Source of the DNA: Psychrobacter cibarius
GTDB taxonomy: Bacteria > Pseudomonadota > Gammaproteobacteria > Pseudomonadales > Moraxellaceae
Direction: 5' to 3'
Assembly (NCBI GenBank): GCA_030686115.1
Contig: CP131612.1
Location: 620,001-684,000, forward strand
Length of the DNA stretch: 64,000 nucleotides
The notes below the pieces were generated by a model, which searched no databases, was not told where the DNA came from, and worked only from the letters and a program-made list of their open reading frames with translations. The stretch's first letter is position 1. Each line of letters opens with the position of its first letter. Of this stretch, positions 20,801 through 26,748 are shown piece after piece. Made by a program: the position numbers and the translations under genes.

Positions 20801-20942
20801 AACTGCCCTCAAGCAAGCGCTAGAGCCATTAACGATGCGTATGGATGAGAAGCTAGCGATTGATACCAGTACCGATCAATCTGGCAAGCTAATCGTAAAT
20901 AGTCTAAATAGACTCAATAAAATCTTTGACGATTATGATTAA
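14805..20942 (+). CDS. Giant AAA-family ATPase (DUF3686-type, often named 'DNA repair ATPase')
   Basis: A 2045-residue protein with four recognisable parts. An N-terminal conserved region of roughly 500 residues looks like a beta-rich domain (NCVAQDMVQVGDYLLFGYNV, then PGGYYLQTGEYKLFE). A long helical coiled-coil section follows at about 550-900. A mixed middle region comes next. A C-terminal AAA core has Walker A PPGYGKTT near residue 1509, Walker B VMLYLDDIQ near 1571 and a MAGNPY sensor-like motif. Database entries of this type carry the name DNA repair ATPase, but I know of no direct biochemical proof. It follows the YqiJ-flotillin pair, suggesting a membrane-linked stress role. The ATG at 14805 has GGACGAG upstream. 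A 40-codon hydrophobic extension is rejected. Confidence 0.88.
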   Translation: MADTQNSTNSESNDNANQANQTDQAVASGNAYELIKKRLTEQGGRLETQTQMLNNARLEEFGSTQMQVIARTRIRTEYNCVAQDMVQVGDYLLFGYNVFMGLKRASNIKDVLSLYRLNEPVGNEEEYQLEEVDLKGTFLAQDAFVQDFNELYRYYKQTRLIQITVKDSKLLLAFQIGERITDIRVFRFALDFSQGTPESAQVAYVDNRGERDIELPPAYDFDWIDTTRDQMVNGKYPHMNILDTIFVETVGGDLTIKIEDNTQSGQGIYSEPVNDRTQSLTDAEIAYAKVGSLILLKILPYREEDYRYFVYNTLTEAVLRLDAIGQSCVQLPEDHGIMFPGGYYLQTGEYKLFEANNVGATDLRFKRKIVSPNGEDVLFLFYDRDLGVTGLFPYNLIKKQLANPIYCNGTALAENGRLVLFSDQSEPSRIHPMQIWHTPYASHEYVSELPESTSFYGKIGNKELVRGISDLYSITRLIDNQSVSQKLYEELTNNTSRLFDSYYWLSEPELSEVASSIKEVTATAELVIDEFAKVQSIQKQTQTALADADTQQSEILRQIRVTSFESASDYVDQLSALRRQKGRLVSLEELRYLNADKLQALQTQLEEAESELAEKTVLFLSGEEALSSYEGILVDVSERLNTAETNAELKPVLEKIDETAQGLDLLTELLGTLDVADATVRTQIIDDISTIYASLNQSKAKLNHKRKNLGSAEAVAQFGAQFKLFGQSIANALSIANTPEKSDEQMAKLLVQLEELESQFADPETNSGDQFLADIISKREEIYETFENHKQQLLDARNRKAQNLGDGALRMLESIKKRTQSTGVTGFTEEEALNTYFAADGLVQKVRNIAKELQAMGFSVKADDIDARLKAIQIESYKSLKDKSDLFEDGGQIIKLGKHRFSVNTQPLDLTLLSRQQSDGKRVLNLHLTGTDYYEVLNNTELNALRPYWDMNIASESDKVYRAEYLAYSIIESAKNSQDGLTETRLYQAYDATIITLDVNGDIDNDSPLSKLVKAYATPRYQLGYDKGIHDHDATLLLMQILPTLREAGLLIYTPQVRALAQLFYWQLNIVQALGLNSLRQFGYDAWLNESVLTRANNWIDRAATAEQLRRALGSDTAKSLLVEDMSQVMLHFVMAHNDDSIGINSGAGKQSTSKSGLESDSNTSDVHNANIFKSSYVQLASEYLVSVIGQSAESNTGAYNTINWQTSQQAQQLCEQLSQTLNSASGSTQNTASFNQLQSSIGKLGFQPKSAYELLATWFHALLDKTYGGTESADGTDEAGEALSEEQLAEIETQNALRKQQLESGRHYVPEAIAVLLTQLNDAQREALVQRLIDSGASFDKGLGSKKMDNQGANATPSALSFSSITSSTPSLTSINNPLNQVQSFERSTGKVSLEIQINNLLGEHARIHQQILTFAVDDFLNRLHHHDTQVIPAYRRYLAMRSEILHDSKETLRLDEFMPRPLSSFVRNRLINESYLPLIGDNLAKQMGTVGEDKRTDLMGILMMISPPGYGKTTLMEYVANRLGLIFMKINCPSLGHDVTSLDPEKAPNATAREELNKINLAFEMGNNVMLYLDDIQHTHAEFLQKFISLGDGTRRIDGVWQGKTKTYDMRGKKFCVVMAGNPYTESGEAFKVPDMLANRADIYNLGDIMSGMEEVFALSYIENSLTSNTVLAPLANRDLADVHRLIKMAKADNANLAQAQSSELTYPYSTSEINEIVAILRHMFTVQEVILDVNQAYIASASQDDKYRIEPIFKLQGSYRNMNKMTEKLSAVMNKSELNQLIDDHYLGESQLLTQGAESNLLKLGEIRGVLTEAEMQRWVQIKADFLRNKAMGGEDGDTGARIVAQLVDLASGFNAISSQFETYLTKNDPEQIARLREAGQQAQLDAQLNSQLEAQKILADSVVNNAKVVSDSIDNGFEKSLNQLMQIYKHDHNAEKAEGEYLKQNQYAQKQLMVQLVNAVEQLAQKMADSVVSNNDNQAADSDISDIHQQTALMATALKQALEPLTMRMDEKLAIDTSTDQSGKLIVNSLNRLNKIFDDYD

Positions 20943-21194
20943 TCACTACTGATTAATAGCTGACGATTAACAACTAATGATTGATTATTAACGCTTATGA
21001 GCAATGCTGATGATTAGCACTTATGAATAGCACTATAAATAGGGCTTATGATTAAGAGACAGTGGTAATATAGTCGGCAACAGCTACTTTGGATACAATG
21101 ACGGCGAGTAAATCTGCTACAAACAGTAGGTGAAGAAAGCCTGACACCGTATCCGATGATAGTGAATCGACTATATCAAACCAATGAGAAAATT

Positions 21195-21365
21195 ATGGCG
21201 CACAAAAAAAAGAACGTCCGCAAAAAGCTTTGCCCTGTCTGCGAGCGCGAGTTTAGTTGGACTAAGAAGCTAGATAAAAACTGGGAGAGCATGGTCTATT
21301 GCTCAGACCAATGCCGCCGCGTTAAAAAGTATGAAGGGCTAGATCATCAAAAAGAAGACAAGTAG
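21195..21365 (+). CDS. DUF2256 zinc-ribbon-like small protein, copy 1
   Basis: A 56-residue basic protein with the DUF2256 pattern: MAHKKKNVRKK, CPVC, a Trp/Lys-rich core and YCSDQCRR. The two Cys pairs (CPVC and CSDQC) suggest one small zinc-binding site. The function of the family is unknown. Its members often lie near photolyase or cryptochrome genes, but here the photolyase is about 31 kb away. The ATG at 21195 is chosen because it begins the conserved MAHKK motif. A 13-codon extension upstream is rejected. A paralogue follows 45 bases downstream. Confidence 0.88.
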   Translation: MAHKKKNVRKKLCPVCEREFSWTKKLDKNWESMVYCSDQCRRVKKYEGLDHQKEDK

Positions 21366-21410
21366 TCGTTAGTAATGAAATAGAGCTATGTAGACATAAG
21401 GGAGCAGACG

Positions 21411-21557
21411 ATGGCACACAAAAAAGTAAATTTACCGCAAAAAACCTGCCCCGTCTGCCAACGCCCATTTACGTGGCGTAAAAAATGGGAGAAGGATTGG
21501 GAGCAGGTGATTTATTGTTCTGAGCGGTGTCGGCGGGGTAAGGTTAAGATTGAGTAA
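21411..21557 (+). CDS. DUF2256 zinc-ribbon-like small protein, copy 2
   Basis: A 48-residue protein beginning [16 protein letters not shown] and ending [14 protein letters not shown]. It is a clear paralogue of the gene just upstream and closer to the usual DUF2256 consensus ([15 protein letters not shown]). A strong AAGGGAG ribosome binding site precedes the ATG at 21411. The start, the Cys pairs and the basic tail are all conserved, so it is a real gene despite its size. The two copies are probably co-transcribed, since 45 bases and no terminator lie between them. Confidence 0.88.
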   Translation: MAHKKVNLPQKTCPVCQRPFTWRKKWEKDWEQVIYCSERCRRGKVKIE

Positions 21558-21643
21558 GAACTAATTATAGCTGTTTCCTGCTTTTCTCTCATATCTATTA
21601 GCTATTGCAACTAGCCAAGCCAAGCAGGATAACCGCTACAATT

Positions 21644-21664
21644 AAGTGCTAAGGCGCACTTTTG
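21644..21664 (+). terminator. Weak hairpin after the DUF2256 pair
   Basis: AAGTGC-6 nt-GCACTT followed by only four T. It lies 87 bases after the second DUF2256 gene and 73 bases beyond the convergent ABC-3C cassette, so it may terminate the former. Confidence 0.35.
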
Positions 21665-21736
21665 ACATAATGTTAACTTGAAAAATTAAAGCTTAAGTAG
21701 TGAGTAGGTTGAATTCTAAGCACTATCTGCATCTAA

Positions 21737-23584
21737 TTAAATGTTCAACATTTCGTTCGAAATGAGAGCATTGCCATTCTTGAACTCTTCAACTAAATGA
21801 AAATGTTCTAAATCCTCGAAAAAACTAGGAGAAACATGTTCAAAAATTATCATTTGAAAATGACCATTTTCTTTTAATCGATTATCGATATAATCATTTA
21901 GTAAGTTAAATGCCTGTTTAATTTTGTCGTTATCGCTTTCAAGACTTTCTTCTCTTCTTATATCTGAGTCGTCACTCTCAAAATATGGTCGGCTAGGCTG
22001 GTCAATAACTAAAAATGGAGGAACATAAGGAGCTTTATTCAAGAAAATAACTTCGTGAATAGCTAAAGAAAAGAACAAATGTAGAAATAAATGGTTTGAA
22101 CTACTACCAACACTAGGCTCTATATCTATAGAGTTAGGCTTACGTAGCTGTAGTAGTTTATTTTTATAGTCAAACTTTGGTTGAAACTTAGAGTAATTTC
22201 CCAATACTGCTCCATACTGCTGTAAATATCCACGTATCACTTCTTCAATCAAACCAATTGTTGATAATTTCATTTCTTCAGTATTCTCAACATCTATCTT
22301 ATTGATTAATTCTTGAAGCTTATCAATTTTTACTTGAGTATTTTCTGGAAATTTATCTTCACCAGAATATAACTTCAGTATCTCTGTTGCTCTTCCTATA
22401 AAAATTAGTTTTTTTGCATCTGTATCTGTGATTCTTATTTCTTTCGGTAAAACATCTAGCTCTTGCTGAATAGATTCCAATTCTATTTTAAGTTTGACTA
22501 TTTGGTCAGTAACTTGTTTATCAATAGGGGTAACTTTTTTGTTTGCTTGTTTAAGTTGATTAAGTTCATTTTCAAGGTTTAGTATTATTTCAGAAAAATA
22601 AGATGTTCTCACCTCAACCTTATTTTTTAAGTAGTCTATTGGTTTTAAACTATCATGAATGGTAGATAGGTTTTCCTTATGAGTATTGTATTGGTTTTTA
22701 AGGATTTTCAAATTCCTAATTTTTCTCAAGATTAAGCTTCTATCTTTTTCGAGTAGTTCGCGTTTAATTATACCAATATCTTCTGTAGCTCTCCTATTTT
22801 CAATAACACCTTTTAATTCACTAATCGCTTCCACATCTTCATCAGAAGAAATTATTGCCATTTCTCGAGCTTCTAGTAGAATATCCTTAACCTCGTCAAA
22901 AGATTGGTCTTGACGCTGTTTATATTTAGAATTTCTTCTTTCAAGAGTAGTAATTTCTTTTTCTAAGTCTTCTTTTTTCTCCTTAAGTAATATATTTTCT
23001 ATACTGTCAATTCCAGTAGCTATATCGAATATCCGAGGTAAAGCTTCTCTATATCTTGAGTTGTTTTGTTTATCGAAATAAATATTACGAGAATCATTAA
23101 TAATATCTTGCGAGATAGTGTTGAACATTAAAAAATATCTAAGTGATATTTTGGAGCCTTTCTTTAAACTTTTACCACCATATGCAACTGTAATATTAGA
23201 ATCAATAGAGAATTCAGTTTCGATAATAGATTTCAATGCTTCCTCAGTGTTATTTGCTGTAGGAAATTTTTCTGGAACTTCTCCTATACTTGAAAAATAA
23301 TATTCATTGGAAACTTTTTTAGTATAGTGCTTTCTTGCTAAAGTATAGGTCTTATCATTGATTTCAAATACCAATCCATACCATGCAATATTTTCATTAA
23401 TGATACTATCAGAAATACCTTTTGAGCTTGCAAAAAAGCAGTAATCAATAATATCTAAAATTGCTGTTTTGCCAGTATTACTATTCCCTGTAATTACATT
23501 AATCTTATCGACTTGAAAATTGAGGACTCTTTGCTTTCCATTTCTCGACCATAACAATAGCTTTAGAATATTAAATTTCTTCAT
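21737..23584 (-). CDS. ABC-3C system SMC-like ATPase (DUF3732-type)
   Basis: A 615-residue P-loop ATPase of the SMC/Rad50-like ABC class. Walker A GNSNTGKT lies at residues 33-40, followed by AILDIIDYCFF. A long charged coiled coil spans roughly residues 195-385. The C-terminal lobe has PFLVIDQPSRPYFE near residue 524, which is Walker B with the family's DQPS-x-x-YF pattern. This combination marks the ATPase component of ABC-three-component systems, predicted conflict or defence systems in which the ATPase senses or gates and a partner is the effector. Its ATG overlaps the stop of the middle component by 4 bases. Codon use and base composition are much more AT-rich than flanking genes, which suggests transfer. 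No plus-strand gene overlaps it. Confidence 0.88.
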   Translation of the reverse strand: MKKFNILKLLLWSRNGKQRVLNFQVDKINVITGNSNTGKTAILDIIDYCFFASSKGISDSIINENIAWYGLVFEINDKTYTLARKHYTKKVSNEYYFSSIGEVPEKFPTANNTEEALKSIIETEFSIDSNITVAYGGKSLKKGSKISLRYFLMFNTISQDIINDSRNIYFDKQNNSRYREALPRIFDIATGIDSIENILLKEKKEDLEKEITTLERRNSKYKQRQDQSFDEVKDILLEAREMAIISSDEDVEAISELKGVIENRRATEDIGIIKRELLEKDRSLILRKIRNLKILKNQYNTHKENLSTIHDSLKPIDYLKNKVEVRTSYFSEIILNLENELNQLKQANKKVTPIDKQVTDQIVKLKIELESIQQELDVLPKEIRITDTDAKKLIFIGRATEILKLYSGEDKFPENTQVKIDKLQELINKIDVENTEEMKLSTIGLIEEVIRGYLQQYGAVLGNYSKFQPKFDYKNKLLQLRKPNSIDIEPSVGSSSNHLFLHLFFSLAIHEVIFLNKAPYVPPFLVIDQPSRPYFESDDSDIRREESLESDNDKIKQAFNLLNDYIDNRLKENGHFQMIIFEHVSPSFFEDLEHFHLVEEFKNGNALISNEMLNI

Positions 23585-24024
23585 AAATTAACTCTTAAGT
23601 TCAAATATAGCTTTGAGCTATCTTCATTCATTATTTTAGCCATGTTTTCTGACGCTTTGCTTATTTTTTTTGCTCTTTTACCCATCTTCGAATCGTATTT
23701 AAAAGGAACGTTGCATATCAAGGTGCCATGTCTGAAGCTTATTATTTTAGTTTCTATAAGATACTGTATGGCATGAATAGTTTCTACACTTGCATCTTCA
23801 TATCTATCGTTAAAGTTTGAAAAATACTCTATTTTCAAAGCAATTAAGTGTTCGATACTAAGAATTTGTATATTCTGACGAGCAAGGTAATCTGTAAGAG
23901 GCTTATGTGCATAGAAAGGCATTATAAGCATAGCTTTAGATAATGATAATTCACCTAATTCATAAATAGTAGAATGTAAGGCAATTGCTACTATACCGAA
24001 GTTATTATAACTACCTAAGTTCAT
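23581..24024 (-). CDS. ABC-3C system middle component
   Basis: A 147-residue protein that I assign to the middle component of ABC-three-component systems on its position, length and sequence style: NNFGIVAIALHSTIYELGELSLSKAMLIMPFYAHKPLTDYL split across residues 7-47, then IEHLIALKIEYFSNF and a basic C-terminus. It has no catalytic motif I can see and is probably an adaptor or helix-turn-helix-like linker between the effector and the ATPase. It overlaps both neighbours by 4 bases (ATGA), implying translational coupling. GGGAGCG lies 10 bases before the ATG. AT-rich like the rest of the cassette. Confidence 0.82.
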   Translation of the reverse strand: MNLGSYNNFGIVAIALHSTIYELGELSLSKAMLIMPFYAHKPLTDYLARQNIQILSIEHLIALKIEYFSNFNDRYEDASVETIHAIQYLIETKIISFRHGTLICNVPFKYDSKMGKRAKKISKASENMAKIMNEDSSKLYLNLRVNL

Positions 24025-25214
24025 TTTTTATATCGCTCCCAATCAAGAGTCCAGCCAATTTCTGGAATATTCGATAGATAATAAAATTCTCCATTACTCA
24101 TCTCAATATCTAGCTCTTGACCATCTATGGATAGTTTTTCCTTTCTTAACTCATCAATAACTTCGAGGCTTTTTTCTTGAGTTAAGCCTTTTCTCTTTTT
24201 ACTTCTTAATATATTTTCCCAAATAGTTTTAGTATTGCTATGGAAGTCTTCATATTTGTTACGAGTTATCTCGCCATTCTCAAACCATTTAAAAATATTA
24301 TCTTCTAGTTTTAGCATATGTGTAGTTAATCGAGTCAGCTGGTCAAAATCATCCGTCTCAAAATCTTCAATATCTAATAACTGCTTTATAAACACTTGTT
24401 CTTTTATCTCTGAAATGCTAGGTAATGCTGAGTTAAGAGGTCTAATTGGTAACTTACTGGCTGAAATTTGAAAATATACCTTATATTTTTTATAGAACTC
24501 ATTAAAACTGACTTCAAACTTATTACCTGACTTGATAGTTATAAAATTATCCTTTCGCATGTCTGAATCTAAGTTTCTAAACACATCTTCGATATTTTTC
24601 TCATCAACCATTTTTCCTCTGAGTGATTCATATATCATAGGAAAAATGTCATTATTACCTAATTCAAAATTGATATTAAGAAGAAATTTTTCTAGTACTG
24701 ATTGCTTCAATGATAAAAGGTCATCTATATAGGCAATAATGGTTTTAGATGTTGTTTTTGATCTGATGGGCTCCAATTTTTTAATAAAGCTATTTATATT
24801 TATCGAGGACTGTTTAAAACTATTGATAAGATTTACTATTTCATTGCTCTTGTTGTCTAGCTTATTACTAAAAATCACAAATTCAGACTTCTTTAAAAAC
24901 TCTAACTGTTGCTTCTCATTAGCACGTCCATCATTTTTGTCACTGATTACTTTAGACCAGTTAGATAGAGTTTTCCATAAGTCAGGGTCTCTTGTCGTAA
25001 GATTGGTATTATCGTGGATGGTATGTTTGACTTGGTAGTATATTTGACAATCATTATCTAATTCAGTGGTATGTACATCATCAATTACTTCTAAACCGAT
25101 AGATTCTCCAGGTTTTAGATGCAAAAGCTTAAGTATGAAAAAATAATACTGGAAGTCAAAGCCTAGAGCTGTCTTGTCAGCACTTGTAGATTCAGTATGA
25201 GGTTTCTTCGACAT
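24021..25214 (-). CDS. ABC-3C system effector with N-terminal nuclease-like domain
   Basis: A 397-residue first gene of the cassette. The N-terminus has GFDFQYYFF (18-26), LEVIDDVHTT (41-50) and IYYQVKHT (58-65). This E/D-D...Q-x-K arrangement resembles the DUF4297-type PD-(D/E)XK dsDNA nucleases found in defence effectors. Middle residues are mostly helical. The end, SNIPEIGWTLDWERYKK, matches the Trp-rich tail of the ABC-3C C-terminal domain, which is thought to dock on the partner genes. I infer an effector that damages nucleic acid when the ATPase is triggered. It shares a 4-base overlap with the middle component. The start codon lies inside one arm of a large inverted repeat. Confidence 0.82.
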   Translation of the reverse strand: MSKKPHTESTSADKTALGFDFQYYFFILKLLHLKPGESIGLEVIDDVHTTELDNDCQIYYQVKHTIHDNTNLTTRDPDLWKTLSNWSKVISDKNDGRANEKQQLEFLKKSEFVIFSNKLDNKSNEIVNLINSFKQSSININSFIKKLEPIRSKTTSKTIIAYIDDLLSLKQSVLEKFLLNINFELGNNDIFPMIYESLRGKMVDEKNIEDVFRNLDSDMRKDNFITIKSGNKFEVSFNEFYKKYKVYFQISASKLPIRPLNSALPSISEIKEQVFIKQLLDIEDFETDDFDQLTRLTTHMLKLEDNIFKWFENGEITRNKYEDFHSNTKTIWENILRSKKRKGLTQEKSLEVIDELRKEKLSIDGQELDIEMSNGEFYYLSNIPEIGWTLDWERYKK

Positions 25215-25305
25215 ATTAAAAATCCATTTTTTAAGCTATTTCAGATATTTAGCTAATAATATCAGAAATAGCTTAAATGTGAACTTATGTAAAATTTTTA
25301 ATATG
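25212..25305. promoter_or_regulatory. Nested inverted repeat at the start of the ABC-3C cassette
   Basis: Outer arms CATATTAAAAAT (25212-25223) and ATTTTTAATATG (25294-25305) are perfect inverted copies. Inner arms AAGCTATTTCAGATAT (25233-25248) and ATATCAGAAATAGCTT (25259-25274) match at 15 of 16. The outer arm covers the effector start codon. It could be an operator for autoregulation or an RNA fold that hides the translation start. It is not followed by a T tract. Confidence 0.55.
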
Positions 25306-25607
25306 TAAAGAGTTAAAAGCCGATGTAAGCTTAAAAGTGATTGTATATAAACGAAGAGGAATATGGCAAGTTGTTAAGAACTTTATACGACAACTGATGT
25401 CGTCATGCTAAGCTCTAATTATTAGAAGAAATAGGTGCTATTGGAGTAACTAAAACGCCTCAAAAATTAGCTATCACCTCATCTAGGTTTGCAGATAGAA
25501 AAAAAAGCGAAGTCAGCTATAAAAGCCAATCCCGCCTCAAGTAATTTCTAGAAAATTTTAGTCAAAATCCAATCTAAAAATTCGGATTTAATCATTAAAA
25601 GCCCTAC
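25215..25607. other. Leader and spacer between the ABC-3C cassette and the transporter gene
   Basis: 393 AT-rich bases. Apart from the nested repeat at 25212-25305 and a short hairpin (CGACA-5 nt-TGTCG near 25389), I find no gene. One 14-base direct repeat of the metH 3' end lies at 25578-25591. The cassette's promoter must lie here, but I cannot point to it. Confidence 0.5.
25578..25591. repeat. 14-bp direct repeat, copy 1
   Basis: AAATTCGGATTTAA is repeated exactly at 26753-26766, where it forms the last codons of metH. The two copies bracket the BASS transporter gene, as would be left by an insertion or duplication at the metH 3' end. Confidence 0.5.
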
Positions 25608-26537
25608 CTACCTAGCATCCCTCTTAGCAAAAATATTCGCAACTAGCGCACCACTAAAGTTATGCCACACACTAAATATTGCACTAGGTAAGGCAGCGAC
25701 AGGGTTGAAATACGTCGCCGCAAGTGCAGCGCCTAGACCAGAGTTTTGCATGCCCACTTCTATCATAATCGCGCGGCGTTGTTTCTCCGTAAAGCCGGAC
25801 AAGCGAGCGATTACATATCCCAAGGTATAACCCGTCATATTGTGTAAGGCAACCACGATAAATACGATAGCACCACTATCTAAGATGGTCGCTTTAGACA
25901 CGGCAACCACTGCCGCTATAATGATAGAAATACCCAACACCGACACCATCGGTAATACCTCGGTGACGAACTCTATCTTTTTACCCAAAAATTTATGAAA
26001 GATAACACCCAGTAATATGGGCAAGATTACGATTTTCGTAATGGTTATCATCATACTGGCCAAATCGATATCAATAAGCTGCCCCGCAAAAACACTGAGC
26101 AGAATAGGGGTCAGAAAAGGTGCAAGTAGGGTAGAGATAGAGGTAATCGCCACACTTAATGCCACATCACCTTTCGCTAAGAACGTAATCACATTACTAG
26201 AAGTACCGCCCGGGCAACAGCCAACCAAGATAACACCGACTGCTATTAAAGGATCGAGGTTGAAAATTACCGTCAATAAGTAGGCAATGATAGGCATTAA
26301 CGTGAACTGCGCCAATAGCCCTACCAGTACAGGTTTAGGTCGTTTGACAATCTCTAGGAAATCTTCAGTCTTGAGCGTCATGCCCATCCCAAACATAATG
26401 ATGCCAAGTATGGGAACAATCAAAAAAGCCAACGAGGCAAAGAATTCAGGAAAAACAAATCCCAAAACAGCACTGACCAATGCCCAGACTGCAAAGGTCT
26501 TGCCAATCCAACTAGAGAGTAATGCAATCTGATTCAT
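25608..26537 (-). CDS. BASS-family (bile acid:sodium symporter) transporter
   Basis: A 309-residue integral inner-membrane protein with about nine to ten hydrophobic segments. Family landmarks are GIIMFGMGMTL near residue 45, VILVGCCPGGTSSNV near 101-116 (the conserved discontinuous helix that binds sodium) and IEVGMQNSGLGAALA near 261-275. These mark the bile acid:sodium symporter superfamily, whose bacterial members move small organic acids such as pantoate, pyruvate or sulfonates. The substrate here cannot be told from sequence. It lies downstream of metH on the same strand, 211 bases away. A 14-bp direct repeat brackets the gene. Confidence 0.9.
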   Translation of the reverse strand: MNQIALLSSWIGKTFAVWALVSAVLGFVFPEFFASLAFLIVPILGIIMFGMGMTLKTEDFLEIVKRPKPVLVGLLAQFTLMPIIAYLLTVIFNLDPLIAVGVILVGCCPGGTSSNVITFLAKGDVALSVAITSISTLLAPFLTPILLSVFAGQLIDIDLASMMITITKIVILPILLGVIFHKFLGKKIEFVTEVLPMVSVLGISIIIAAVVAVSKATILDSGAIVFIVVALHNMTGYTLGYVIARLSGFTEKQRRAIMIEVGMQNSGLGAALAATYFNPVAALPSAIFSVWHNFSGALVANIFAKRDAR

Positions 26538-26748
26538 AGCCTATCTCACAAAGATAAAAATAATAGAGTAGACAATAATCTAGCATGGTTCTTGTTAGCA
26601 AATGATGAAAGTATTTTGCTATGAACGTAGCCATAAGTTTGCTGATTGTGGGCAGAATAGACTGCTATAAAAAATGGCTTACTCATATTAAATGAATAAG
26701 CCAAAAAATTATCAGAAATTATTTAAGCGTTAACTGAGTTTTAAGTTC

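Noticed and set aside
21737..25214. Restriction-modification or Gabija-like system
   Set aside because: No methyltransferase, no UvrD-like helicase and no TOPRIM motif. The ATPase and middle component fit ABC-3C better.
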